Below are positions 17,038 through 25,632 of a DNA stretch of 64,000 bases, piece after piece (positions within the stretch are counted from its first letter, which is position 1; each line of letters starts with the position of its first letter). The stretch covers positions 1,550,001-1,614,000 of the forward strand of contig OY969693.1 in assembly GCA_963701995.1 (NCBI GenBank). Direction: 5' to 3'. Below the pieces are notes generated by a model, which was given only the letters and a program-made list of their open reading frames with translations, was not told the origin of the DNA and searched no databases. A program made the position numbers and the translations under genes. This stretch comes from Methanoflorens sp963701995. Its GTDB lineage: Archaea > Halobacteriota > Bog-38 > Methanoflorentales > Methanoflorentaceae.

Positions 17038-17325
17038 CTACTCCGTCTTGGGGCACCGGCTTGTCATTCTCTTGTAGAGGGCGTTGCCCTCTGACGTTAA
17101 CTCGAGATCGTTGCGGTGCAGAATGGCATATCCGTCATCAATGAGACGTGCCATCTCCTCCTCTACTATCTTATCTCTGAGAGAGCCCCAACTCTTGACG
17201 TATTCCTGTTTCCTCCCAATAGACATACGCCTCCACATGAGATCGTGCGCTTTAATGTTGATGTCTATTTCCACGGACACCCTTACTAACGGGGAGTCTG
17301 TATGCGTTATGATTAATCTGAGCAT
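17038..17325 (-). CDS. Uncharacterised small protein, possibly winged-helix at its C-terminus
   Basis: The frame is open from 17415, but that start would overlap the divergent methyltransferase gene by 69 bases, so I take the ATG at 17325 (95 residues). The protein has VRVSVEIDINIKAHDLMWRR, then a helical part and a possible wing, LIDDGYAILHRNDLELTSEGNALYKRM. The last part resembles the end of a winged-helix DNA-binding domain. It stops four bases before the next gene on the same strand starts. Function unknown. Confidence 0.5.
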   Translation of the reverse strand: MLRLIITHTDSPLVRVSVEIDINIKAHDLMWRRMSIGRKQEYVKSWGSLRDKIVEEEMARLIDDGYAILHRNDLELTSEGNALYKRMTSRCPKTE

Positions 17326-17346
17326 TAATACACAAAGATGTAGCTT

Positions 17347-17994
17347 ATGACAGATTATAACATCCGCGTCTTTGAAAAGCGCACCGGTGACTACGATCGG
17401 TGGTTTGAGACTCACACCTATGCTTACGAGTCAGAAGTATTAGCAGTCCGAAGCCTTCTCCCGCGGGGTGGCAAAGGGCTTGAGGTGGGCGTCGGCACTG
17501 GACGCTTTGCTTCTCAAGTTGGCATCAAAGTCGGGGTGGAACCGGCGCACTCTATGGCATCGATAGCCCGGCAACGAGGCATACAGGTCTACGAGACGAG
17601 AGCAGAAGCGCTCCCGTTTGCCAACGAGGCGTTCGATTTTGTGGTGATGGTCACAGCGATCTGCTTTTTCAGTGATCCTCAGCAAGCACTACGCGAAACA
17701 AAGAGGGTTCTCAAACCGCATGGGCATATAGCAATCGGTATGATTGACAAAGACAGCCCCCTTGGGAAGTCCTATGAAGCGAAAAAGGGTGAGAGTACGT
17801 TTTATCGGCACGCACACTTCTACTCTGTTGCGCAGGTGATAAATTGGCTAATGCAATCGGGATTTGGTGCAATCAAAACGTGTCAGACCATTTTCAAACT
17901 CCCAAAAGAGATGACTGCTATTGAGACTATAAAAGAAGGCTACGGTGAGGGGGGATTTGTCGTAATTGCGGCGCGAAAGGAGGTGAAAACGTGA
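17347..17994 (+). CDS. SAM-dependent methyltransferase (class I, UbiE/Methyltransf_11 type)
   Basis: A 215-residue Rossmann-fold methyltransferase. The SAM-binding loop LEVGVGTGRFA (about residues 44-54) is followed by the acidic motif, ALPFANEAFDFVVM, and the VLKPHGHIAIG strand. The substrate is unknown; a small metabolite or arsenical is as likely as a quinone-like molecule. Its stop overlaps the GTG of the DsrE-like gene (GTGA), so the two are translationally coupled. Confidence 0.8.
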   Translation: MTDYNIRVFEKRTGDYDRWFETHTYAYESEVLAVRSLLPRGGKGLEVGVGTGRFASQVGIKVGVEPAHSMASIARQRGIQVYETRAEALPFANEAFDFVVMVTAICFFSDPQQALRETKRVLKPHGHIAIGMIDKDSPLGKSYEAKKGESTFYRHAHFYSVAQVINWLMQSGFGAIKTCQTIFKLPKEMTAIETIKEGYGEGGFVVIAARKEVKT

Positions 17995-18311
17995 AATTAG
18001 GTATTATCATCTATTCAAACGATCCAGAATCTGTGTGGAACGCATTCAGATTGGGAAATTACGCCATTAAGGAGGGCGATGAAGTTAAAGCCTTCCTCAG
18101 TGGCAAAGGAGTAGAAAGCGAATCTGTAGATACTGAAGCTTTTAACGTTACAGAGCAGATGCGTTCGTTCATTGATGGCGGTGGCACTATATTAGCCTGT
18201 GGCACCTGTCTCAAAATTCGCCAATCCGAAGGTTCCGAAATGTGTCCACTGTCAACGCTTGCGGATTTATACACAATTGTAAAGGAGAGTGACCAAATCG
18301 TTACCTTCTAA
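17991..18311 (+). CDS. DsrE-family protein
   Basis: A 106-residue DsrE/F-like fold protein: MKLGIIIYSNDPESVWNAFRLGNYAI at the start, then GKGVESESVD and GGTILACGTCLKIRQ with a Cys pair (C-x2-C). This family includes sulfur-relay subunits in which a cysteine carries persulfide. A strong aaaggaggtga precedes the GTG start, inside the end of the methyltransferase gene. The coupling suggests a joint job with the methyltransferase, perhaps in thiol or metalloid chemistry; that is inference. Confidence 0.78.
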   Translation: MKLGIIIYSNDPESVWNAFRLGNYAIKEGDEVKAFLSGKGVESESVDTEAFNVTEQMRSFIDGGGTILACGTCLKIRQSEGSEMCPLSTLADLYTIVKESDQIVTF

Positions 18312-18612
18312 ATCTCGCCCCGGATTGATTGAGTATGGATCTAAGCTCAGCAGAATCCGTTCTAATAATCTTGTTTTCTTTTTTTAGCTTTCACGGCGTG
18401 TCTTTCGCGATTCGAGTTGGGCGTTTCCTCAATAATCCATATCGAGGTCATGCACGTGCTCCGACCGCCCCGTTTAGAAGCAATTCATTAGTGACCTAAC
18501 AAGCCCGTCACCGATGTTAAAAACGCCGCTGTGCTCCCAGCTTGCAGCGCCTATTAATTGATCTGTTGCGCTACTATGTCGCAAAAAAGAGAAGAGGAAG
18601 AAAGCTAACAAC
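18312..18612. other. Gene-free stretch
   Basis: No gene is seen. A T-rich run (ttgttttctttttttag, about 18371-18387) after the DsrE-like gene may end its transcript. The rest is unremarkable. Confidence 0.35.
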
Positions 18613-18849
18613 TTAGCGCTTCAGCCCTTCAAGTCGCTTGTTCACCTCTTCGAGGTGCATATTGAGGGCGTCTTTATACTCTTCGAGCATTTTGATTTCT
18701 TCGTCAACGTCCATCAGTGACACCGGGGGTTCCAGGCTCATTCCCATGCCCATCCCGTGCCCGTGGTGCCCGTGATGGTGATGCGTGCCGCAGCCGCAGG
18801 TGCAGCCACAACCGCAAGACTCGTATGAACCACTGTTTTGTCCGCACAC
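18613..18849 (-). CDS. Cys/His/Gly-rich small protein with coiled-coil tail (DUF5320-like)
   Basis: A 78-residue protein. Residues 12-34 are extremely rich in Cys, Gly and His (CGCGCTCGCG, then a run of histidines), an obvious metal-binding segment. The C-terminal part, EEIKMLEEYKDALNMHLEEVNKRLEGLKR, is an amphipathic coiled coil as in DUF5320-type proteins. It lies 21 bases downstream of the PadR gene on the same strand and is likely co-transcribed with it. A metal-buffering or sensing partner role is inferred. Confidence 0.7.
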   Translation of the reverse strand: MCGQNSGSYESCGCGCTCGCGTHHHHGHHGHGMGMGMSLEPPVSLMDVDEEIKMLEEYKDALNMHLEEVNKRLEGLKR

Positions 18850-18870
18850 GTTTCATTCACCTCCTGTAAT

Positions 18871-19236
18871 CTATGGTTGAAACCGTTTTTCGTAGAACCC
18901 TATTAGATCATCAAAGAGTTGTTTTCTCCGTACCATCGTACTCAGCCCCGCCTTCAAGAAAGCAGCGCCCTTCTCAGTAACCGTATACACTCTTCTATCA
19001 GGGCCGGAATCTCCCTTCTCCCACGTTGATGCCAGTAACCCCTTCCCCTCCATCCGTCGCAACACGGTATAGATGCTTCCCGGCTCGAGCTTGTGACAGC
19101 CGCAGCTTCGTTCGTCGATCTCATTGAGGAGTTGATATCCGTACGTGGGTGTTTCATAGAGCACTCGGAGGATGAGGAACTGTATCCAGCTCCGTTCTGG
19201 ATATTGCCAACAGTTGCAGCTGCTTTGATTACACAT
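18871..19236 (-). CDS. PadR-family transcriptional regulator
   Basis: A 121-residue PadR winged-helix regulator: FLILRVLYETPTYGYQLLNEI near residues 21-41 (recognition region), then LEPGSIYTVLRRMEGKGLL and the wing DRRVYTVTEKG. The first ten residues hold three cysteines (MCNQSSCNCW) and another CGC lies at residues 45-47, unusual for PadR and suggestive of metal sensing. It diverges from the ABC exporter across a 91-base gap containing a perfect palindrome, so it probably represses both. Confidence 0.88.
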   Translation of the reverse strand: MCNQSSCNCWQYPERSWIQFLILRVLYETPTYGYQLLNEIDERSCGCHKLEPGSIYTVLRRMEGKGLLASTWEKGDSGPDRRVYTVTEKGAAFLKAGLSTMVRRKQLFDDLIGFYEKRFQP

Positions 19237-19259
19237 GGTTTTTCTAATCTCTTGTAAGC

Positions 19260-19283
19260 ATCATTGTTATATACAACAATGAT
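19260..19283. promoter_or_regulatory. Palindromic operator between padR-like gene and ABC exporter
   Basis: A perfect inverted repeat, atcattgtt (19260-19268) and aacaatgat (19275-19283), is separated by atatac. It sits 24 bases before the PadR-family start on one side and 45 bases before the ABC ATPase start on the other. It runs into a TATA-like gatatataag (19281-19290) directed at the ABC gene. Binding here would block the rightward promoter. PadR regulators use such dyads; binding itself is inferred. Confidence 0.75.
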
Positions 19284-19327
19284 ATATAAGCATTGCCAGA
19301 TTTGTTGAACACACCGGTGAGAGAAAA

Positions 19328-20275
19328 ATGGAACGAGAACGTGACGAAGTTATCGCGGTTAACAGATTGACAAAACGATTCGGCGCTATCACCGCTGTGG
19401 ACGACATCTCGTTCAGCGTTCCTGAAGGTGAGCTGTTCGGGTTTCTCGGCCCAAACGGTGCCGGAAAGACGACGACCATCAGAATGCTCACGGGCATACT
19501 CACGCCAGATGCCGGGGGGATCTCCATCGGCGGAATCGACATACAAAAGCACCCAATCGCTGCAAAGATGCAAATGGGCATCATCCCAGAGATGAGCAAC
19601 GTGTACACCGATTTAACAGCCAAGCAGAACGTCGTTCTCGCGGGGCGATTCTACGGTATGCACCGGAAGGCGGCTGAGGAACGCGCAGATCAGCTCTTGG
19701 AGCAGTTTGAACTCTCAGACAGAAAGGACGATCGCGTCGAGGAGTTCTCTAAGGGCATGAAACAGCGTGTGCTTATCGCCAGTGCGCTCGTGCACATCCC
19801 GCAGGTGCTCTTCCTCGATGAACCCACCTCGGGACTCGACGTGCACAGCCAACGTCTTATTCGCACCATCATCAGAGAAATGAATCGTGCGGGAACGACG
19901 GTGTTCTTGACGACCCACAACATTGAGGAGGCGAATACTCTGTGCGATCGCGTCGGCATTATCAACCACGGGACACTTGCTGCTATTGATACCCCTGAAC
20001 GCCTGAAGACCGCGTTTAAAGAAACCCAATCCGTTGAGGTCGCATTTGATACACCCACAGATATGGGCGAGATCGAACGCAGCGGCTTGGTGAACCGAAC
20101 GGAAAAGGCAGGCGACAAGTGGCGCTTTTACACCGATGATCCCGATGCGCTGGCTAAGTGGGTTTTCGCTCTTGCCGAGAGAGAGAAGCTTTCTTTTACT
20201 GTGTTGAGCATCGAAGGCGCCAGCCTGGAAGACGTCTTCGTTACCGTGACGGAGGGCAAAGCACGTGCCCCGTGA
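19328..20275 (+). CDS. ABC transporter ATP-binding protein (DrrA/CcmA type)
   Basis: A 315-residue ATPase with Walker A GPNGAGKTTT (about residues 41-50), a signature region, EFSKGMKQRVLIA, Walker B VLFLDEPTSGLD and the H-loop TTHNIEEA. The C-terminal ~90 residues are the extra domain found in DrrA-like drug/antibiotic exporters. It overlaps the permease gene by 11 bases, forming a two-gene exporter probably under PadR control. The substrate is unknown; the metal-flavoured neighbours hint at a metal or toxic compound. Confidence 0.92.
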   Translation: MERERDEVIAVNRLTKRFGAITAVDDISFSVPEGELFGFLGPNGAGKTTTIRMLTGILTPDAGGISIGGIDIQKHPIAAKMQMGIIPEMSNVYTDLTAKQNVVLAGRFYGMHRKAAEERADQLLEQFELSDRKDDRVEEFSKGMKQRVLIASALVHIPQVLFLDEPTSGLDVHSQRLIRTIIREMNRAGTTVFLTTHNIEEANTLCDRVGIINHGTLAAIDTPERLKTAFKETQSVEVAFDTPTDMGEIERSGLVNRTEKAGDKWRFYTDDPDALAKWVFALAEREKLSFTVLSIEGASLEDVFVTVTEGKARAP

Positions 20276-21026
20276 TGCCCTTCGCAGCTACCTTCGCAGC
20301 ATATGGCTCATAGCGGAGAAGGACATGCGGATTTACTACACCAAGCCGCCGGTGCTCATGTTTGGCTTCCTTTTCCCCCTGTTCATGTTCCTGGCGTTCT
20401 ACCTCGGCAGGAGCGCCGACCTTCACACCCTCTTCCCGGGACTCGCAGCAATGTTCGTGTTCTTCGTCGCTTCGTCCGTTGGCCCACTCATCACTCCATG
20501 GGAGAAACGGGCAGGCACCTACGAACGGTTACTCTCCTTTCCCGTGACCGTAAACACGCTGATTCTCGGGGACGTTGTCGCAGGCATGCTATACGGCATC
20601 ATCATCAACGTCATCATCCTGGCCGCAGGAACGGCGGCGTTCGGCTACGCTGTGAGCCTCTCAGGAGTTCTCCTAATCGCTATAAGCCTGCTGCTAGGCG
20701 CGTTCTGTTTCTCAGCTCTCGGCGTGCTCCTCGCGTCTCCGGCGAGCGCAAACCCCTCCAATGTCATGATGCTGTCAAGCCTCGTCCGGTTTCCACTGAT
20801 CTTCATCAGCGGCATATTTGTGCCGATTGCGAGCCTCCAGGGGGTCGCAAGGGTGGCCGTCTACTGTTCGCCGATCACGTACCTCGTTAACGGGTTTGAC
20901 CTCGGTTTGTTGGGAAGCGCCGCGATCCCGCTCCTGCTGGGTTGGGCCGTCCTTATCGGCTTTAGCATTGTCTTTGTGCTGTTCGCCCGTATTTTTCACC
21001 GGCGCAACCTGATGAAAGGCCTGTGA
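20265..21026 (+). CDS. ABC-2 type permease
   Basis: A 253-residue membrane protein with about six hydrophobic helices and the ABC-2 architecture: IAEKDMRIYYTKPP leads into the first helix, and SGIFVPIASLQGVARVAVYCSPITYLVNGF forms the family's late-loop motif. It starts with GTG inside the end of the ATPase gene. The two minus-strand remnants at 11743 and 14329 derive from relatives of this gene's 3' end, so several copies once existed in this genome. Confidence 0.9.
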   Translation: MPRDALRSYLRSIWLIAEKDMRIYYTKPPVLMFGFLFPLFMFLAFYLGRSADLHTLFPGLAAMFVFFVASSVGPLITPWEKRAGTYERLLSFPVTVNTLILGDVVAGMLYGIIINVIILAAGTAAFGYAVSLSGVLLIAISLLLGAFCFSALGVLLASPASANPSNVMMLSSLVRFPLIFISGIFVPIASLQGVARVAVYCSPITYLVNGFDLGLLGSAAIPLLLGWAVLIGFSIVFVLFARIFHRRNLMKGL

Positions 21027-21118
21027 TCAAGCGCGAGTACGCGTTTCCCGTCGATTGGCACCGACATCCTGTTGACTGAGTGCGAGCTACAAAAGAAAGA
21101 CTGTGTATATGTCCGTCG

Positions 21119-22035
21119 CTAGTGTTTCGCTTCCCGATTTTGCCTGAAATATCCCGTCGAAAACCACAGGGCAACGCTCACAAGGCTTATGAGAACGGGA
21201 ACCTCAATCAACGGCCCTATAACGGCAGCAAAGCTTGACCGGAGCCTATGCCAAAGACGGCCACTGCCACCGCTATGGCGAGCTCGAAGTTATTGCTCGC
21301 CGCGGTGAATGCGAGGTGGTCGACTGGGCGTAATTAACCCTGAGGCGCCAGCACAGGTAAAAGGTCGCAAAGAACATGACGACGAAGTACATGAGCAGCG
21401 GGATGGCGATCCGCACGACGTCGAGCGGGAGCATTATGATGTAATTTCCCTTCAGCGAGAACATAATGACGATGGTATACAGCAGGGCGAGCAACGTCAC
21501 TGGCCCGATCTTTGGAACAAAACGTGTCTCGTACCATTCGCGCCCTTTGAGCTTCAGCCCAGCATACCGCGTCAGCATCCCTGCAACAAAGGGGATGCCG
21601 AGATAGATGGCCACCGTCTTTGCGATCTCTCCGATCGACACGTTGACCACGGTCGCCTCTTGGAAGATGCCCAGCCACTGCGGCAGTATCGTGATGAGGA
21701 AGTAGGCGTAGGCAGAGTAGAAGAGTACCTGAAAGATGGAGTTGAGAGCGACAAGTGCCGCTGCATATTCAGAATCGCCGCCGGCGAGACTGTTCCGACG
21801 ATGACCATAGCGATGCGTGGCGCGATGCCTATGAGGATGAGCCCGACCATATATTCAGGATAGCTCCTCAGAAAGATGACGGCCAACGCGAACATAAAGA
21901 GCGGCGCGACCACCCAGTTCAGCACCAGCGTTAAGCCTAAGACCTTGGTATTCCGAAAGACGAGTCCCAGTTCCTCGTAGCGAGCGTCAGTAGCATATTC
22001 AAGCGGGAGAGTCTGGCCTTAGGCTTTTCCAGCAT
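21119..22035 (-). pseudogene. Broken Acr3-type arsenite efflux permease
   Basis: Pieces in different frames line up with Acr3: LGLVFRNTKVLGLTLVLNWVVAPLF, then PEYMVGLILIGIAP, then VVNVSIGEIAKTVAIYLGIPFVAGML, and near the end AAVIGPLIEVPVLISLV. About 70 N-terminal residues are missing, and at least three frame changes are needed (near 21960, 21760 and 21310). It follows arsM on the same strand with a 60-base gap, so an arsenic operon has lost its pump while the methyltransferase stayed intact. Sequence errors could explain one shift but not all of them plus the missing N-terminus. Confidence 0.8.
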
Positions 22036-22096
22036 AATAGAAAAGAGATGAATCTGTCAGCGCCTTATCGATACAAATCGGACCGAGAACAGACAC

Positions 22097-22927
22097 TTAA
22101 GGCTTCTTTCCCGCCACTTTAATACTCACCACAGAGTCGGCCAGGTCTCGCAATTCATCAGGAGTCAGGTTGATGCTGTCCCGGATCGCTTGCGCGGACG
22201 GATCGCTTGCCTTATAGTCAAGCGGGAAGGAGGATTCCTCTACGATGCGAACGTCGTCAAATCCCGCAGCCCGAATGGTCGCAATGTAGGCATCTTTCAT
22301 GATTGCCCCCGAGAGGCAGCCGACATACGCTGCAACTGACTGCTTAACGACGTCTGGCAGCTCGTGAAGCAAAACCATATCAGAGACCGCAAGCCGACCG
22401 CCGGGCTTCAATACCCGAAACGCTTCCCTAAAGACGGCGGCCTTGTCGGGGGTGAGGTTAATCACGCAGTTTGAGATGATGACATCGACAGAATTATCGG
22501 CAGCAGGCAGGTGTTCCAATTCGCCCAGTCGGAAGTCGACGTTGCTGTAGCCGCCCTTACGCGCATTCGCCCGTGCCTTTCCGATCATTTCAGGCGTCAT
22601 ATCAACGCCGATCACGTGTCCAGCTGCACCGACCGCGTTTGCGGCCAGGAAACAGTCGAAGCCAGCTCCTGATCCGAGATCAAGCACCGTCTCGCCTTCC
22701 TTCAACGAAGCGAGCGCGGTCGGATTGCCGCAGCCAAGTCCGAGATTTGCTCCTTCGGGCACTGAGGCAAGCTCTTCTTCCTTGTAGCCTACGGCCCGGC
22801 TAATGTCGTGCGCCAGATCAACGTTACTGCCACAGCACTGGCTCACCGGGATAAAATTAAGCCTTTCGCCCTTCGCCACCTTCGCATAGCCATCTCTAAC
22901 AACGCTCTTTATCTTCTCTTCTTCCAT
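22097..22927 (-). CDS. arsM: ArsM, arsenite methyltransferase
   Basis: A 276-residue SAM-dependent arsenite methyltransferase. The SAM loop VLDLGSGAGFDC lies at about residues 80-91. Cysteines typical of the family are seen in SQCCGSN, ISNCVINL and YVGCLSGAI, the last two being the As(III)-binding pair. It methylates arsenite to methylated and volatile species. It lies between a swapped-hairpin regulator gene (17 bases upstream) and a broken acr3, one short operon. No defects are seen. Confidence 0.9.
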   Translation of the reverse strand: MEEEKIKSVVRDGYAKVAKGERLNFIPVSQCCGSNVDLAHDISRAVGYKEEELASVPEGANLGLGCGNPTALASLKEGETVLDLGSGAGFDCFLAANAVGAAGHVIGVDMTPEMIGKARANARKGGYSNVDFRLGELEHLPAADNSVDVIISNCVINLTPDKAAVFREAFRVLKPGGRLAVSDMVLLHELPDVVKQSVAAYVGCLSGAIMKDAYIATIRAAGFDDVRIVEESSFPLDYKASDPSAQAIRDSINLTPDELRDLADSVVSIKVAGKKP

Positions 22928-22943
22928 ACCACCATCACCCCGT

Positions 22944-23210
22944 TTACGCCAACTCTTTGAAAATAGGGCCTAAAAAGCCCTTAACCGTCGCCGAGAGCTC
23001 CTCGACCTTGATTAGAGAGATGCAGCAGACCTCGCCGTCTCGCTCGCAGCTGACGGCAGCCAGCTTGTCCCCCGCCCGGATGTGGGCACGGTCGCGTAGC
23101 TCTTTAGGCAGCACCATCTGCCCTCGCTCGTCAACGCTCACGACCGCTTCAACCTTGCAGCTATTCTTGCCCGCATCGCCGGGCGCACAATATGAGGCTT
23201 CTTCTGTCAT
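22944..23210 (-). CDS. AbrB/SpoVT-type regulator of the HgcAB-associated/ArsM-associated type
   Basis: An 88-residue swapped-hairpin (AbrB-fold) DNA-binding protein, SVDERGQMVLPKELRDRAHIRAGDKLA, with a Cys-containing lead (ASYCAPGDAGKNSCKVEA) and CERDGEVCCISLIK. This cysteine pattern is that of the small protein annotated beside hgcAB or arsM genes. It is the first gene of the arsM operon and probably senses thiophilic metal(loid)s through its cysteines. No hgcA/hgcB is in the window, so an arsenic role is the better guess. Confidence 0.82.
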   Translation of the reverse strand: MTEEASYCAPGDAGKNSCKVEAVVSVDERGQMVLPKELRDRAHIRAGDKLAAVSCERDGEVCCISLIKVEELSATVKGFLGPIFKELA

Positions 23211-23487
23211 AAAACTCTAGACAATAGTATAATTATCAGTGTATTTAAACTTTTCTGATAAATCCTAATAATAAGATAAGTTGGAGAATTTCCGATTATA
23301 AACACAATGGGTACGGAGCCGGGATGTAACAAACACGCAAGGCGCTAACGGGAAGCGAATGTCGATCCACTCCCTTAGCTCGTCACGCACGCCCCTAAAA
23401 GACTTGCACGGTGCACCTTCAGTGCATCCCTTACGTTTATTAACCCGCGCGAGAATTCAGAATTTAGCTGTACAAACAGGGGGACAT

Positions 23488-23991
23488 ATGGAAAGAACGG
23501 TTATTACCACAACCAAGGGAGTAGCGGGTATTTCTCGCCCTTTTAAGAGCATTATAGAGCAACTAGGCCTGCATAGCGAAGATACCATCATGTACGTCGG
23601 GCTGCCAGGGGTTTGTACTCCATTTGTTGAGCTGCTCTCTTACGCAATAAGGACTTTAGGAATCAAACAGGCGTTTGTCGCTAATTTGGACCTTTCCTTG
23701 GCAAAGACAGTCGTGCCGGTGGACTATGTGGGCATACAGTTCGCAGATCCTGTAAAGATTGATAAAGCTAAGGTCATCGTGGTCCTCGGCGGGTTAGCGA
23801 TGCCCATCTCACCTGTAAGCCGCGACGATGTTTCCTCGTTCCTCCAGCGCGTTTTGCTGCCAGGAGGTTCGGTAATCGGTGTCTCGTTCATGAACATGTT
23901 TGAACAAGTCGGCTGGACATCGGCATTACCATTCAATTTTTTGATTGACGCGACCATCGACCCCGTGAGGGTTGAACAATTCTCAACGTAG
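23488..23991 (+). CDS. DUF2124 family methanogen protein
   Basis: A 167-residue protein of the DUF2124 family: YVGLPGVCTPFVELLSYAIR near residues 33-52, then IVVLGGLAMP and GVSFMNMFEQVGW with a closing FNFLIDATID. The family is largely limited to methanogens and relatives and has no known reaction. The frame is open further upstream, but a ggggg site precedes the ATG at 23488. It is 63 bases upstream of cofH in the same direction, so a link to F420 synthesis or use is possible. Confidence 0.78.
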   Translation: MERTVITTTKGVAGISRPFKSIIEQLGLHSEDTIMYVGLPGVCTPFVELLSYAIRTLGIKQAFVANLDLSLAKTVVPVDYVGIQFADPVKIDKAKVIVVLGGLAMPISPVSRDDVSSFLQRVLLPGGSVIGVSFMNMFEQVGWTSALPFNFLIDATIDPVRVEQFST

Positions 23992-24054
23992 AAAGGCACA
24001 AAAATTGGATGGCGTTAAACGGAACTATCAGGACCCTCCGGTGGACCAGGCGCA

Positions 24055-25149
24055 ATGACTAACGCTGTTTCCGACATTCTGGAAAAAATCAAAAGCGGTG
24101 GCCGAGTCGACGAAAAAGAAGCCCTTATTTTGCTCAATGTGCGTGGAGCTGATCTTCACGCGGTGCTCGCAGCTGCTGACACTGTTAGAGAGATGCGGGT
24201 CGGCGACGACGTGACCTACGTGATCAATAGAAACATAAACTTCACCAATATCTGCATCGGGTCGTGCGGATTTTGCGCCTTCAGAGCGAGACAGGGTGAT
24301 CCCGAGGCCTATTTCTTGTCCGTCGACCAGATCGTCGAACGGGCGGTCCAAGCGCGAGGCGAAGGTGCGACCGAAGTTGGGATTTTCAGTGGGCTCCACC
24401 CCAAGGTGGATGGCAATACCTACGTCAAAATCGTGCGAGCCGTGCGGAAGGCTGTTCCGGATATCCACATACACGCCTTTTCGCCTGCTGAAGTCGCATA
24501 TGGCGCCGATAAGCTGGGCATTTCATACGTCGAAATGCTCAAGATGCTCAAAGAAGCGGGTCTCGATTCGATGCCGGGCACTGCAGCTGAGATTCTCGTC
24601 GATGACGTGCGCAAAGCGTTGTGCCCAGAGAAGATCGACACGAAAACGTGGACAGATATCATTGTTACGGCTCATCGGCTCGGAATTCCGACAACGTGCA
24701 CGATGATGTACGGCCACATAGAGTCGTATCAGGACGTGGTCGACCACCTGCAGCTTCTGAGAACGATACAGGACACGACCGGCGGCTTTACGGAGTTCGT
24801 CCCGTTGACCTTCATCCATTACAACACGCCGATCTATCGTGCGGGTATCGCACGTCCGGGCGCGACGGGGCGAGAGGATCTTCTCATCTTTGCGTTGGGG
24901 CGAATGTATCTCGACAACATCCCAAACATACAAGTGTCCTGGGTCAAGTTGGGAACGAAATTCGCTCAAATTGCGCTGACCTGCGGTGCAAACGATCTTG
25001 GCGGCACGTTGATGGAAGAGAACATAACGCGGAGCGCGGGAGGGACAGCCGGGCAAAGCCTAACGCCAAGCGAGTTTGTCAGAATAATCACCGACCTCGG
25101 ACGTGTGCCTCGAGTACGAGACACGCTTTATCAGATGCGGCCCGCCTGA
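24055..25149 (+). CDS. cofH: CofH, FO synthase subunit 2 (radical SAM)
   Basis: A 364-residue radical-SAM enzyme with the cluster motif CIGSCGFCAF at residues 67-76 (C67, C71, C74). HPKVDGNTYV, DSMPGTAAEILVDDVR and TTCTMMYGHIE follow, diagnostic of CofH. Together with CofG it forms the deazaflavin FO from tyrosine and a ribityl pyrimidine, the chromophore of coenzyme F420. CofG is not in this window. The gene is intact and stands upstream of the mtr operon with a 480-base gap. Confidence 0.92.
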   Translation: MTNAVSDILEKIKSGGRVDEKEALILLNVRGADLHAVLAAADTVREMRVGDDVTYVINRNINFTNICIGSCGFCAFRARQGDPEAYFLSVDQIVERAVQARGEGATEVGIFSGLHPKVDGNTYVKIVRAVRKAVPDIHIHAFSPAEVAYGADKLGISYVEMLKMLKEAGLDSMPGTAAEILVDDVRKALCPEKIDTKTWTDIIVTAHRLGIPTTCTMMYGHIESYQDVVDHLQLLRTIQDTTGGFTEFVPLTFIHYNTPIYRAGIARPGATGREDLLIFALGRMYLDNIPNIQVSWVKLGTKFAQIALTCGANDLGGTLMEENITRSAGGTAGQSLTPSEFVRIITDLGRVPRVRDTLYQMRPA

Positions 25150-25632
25150 GTATGCGAACTTCCGCCGACACGCAAGCCTGTGCGTGATATAATGAGGTGG
25201 CTGTTCGCGACATCGTCGTCAAATGGCTAGCTGCACCGTGGGTGATTTGGGGCGCCTCTGTCATATCTGTTCGCAACGGTAACGAAGAGGCGCACGCTAG
25301 AACAAACCTCTAGTTTTTATGGAGCCAAAGCACCTCAAAAGAGCTCAAAAATGATGCTTTTTAACCCACGAATTAGGAGTTAAAATCGAGCTTCTGAGGC
25401 GATAAAAAACGCATTTTAATTTTATTATAGTTCCGATATTTAATTCGTTATCGCATAAATAATGTTAAATACTATTACCTATCAATTATGCGTGATCTAG
25501 CGAACCATATAATGCCAATAATTCATTTTAAGCAATTTTAATGCCGCAGAATACGCTGAATTCGCGGTTCGCTGGATTAGTGAATCAGAAATCTGGGCTT
25601 GAAAGCCAAATACCATACAAGGGAGGAGTTAA
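25150..25632. promoter_or_regulatory. mtr operon upstream region
   Basis: This 480-base stretch has no convincing gene. Bases 25370-25560 are very AT-rich and hold several TATA-like sequences (for example aaccatataatg near 25504-25515), so the mtr promoter is probably here with a long leader. A strong ribosome site (gggaggag, 25621-25628) precedes mtrE. Confidence 0.45.

Noticed and set aside
22944..23210. Mercury methylation (hgcAB) locus suggested by the AbrB-type protein
   Set aside because: No hgcA or hgcB is present; the same regulator type also sits beside arsM, which is its neighbour here.
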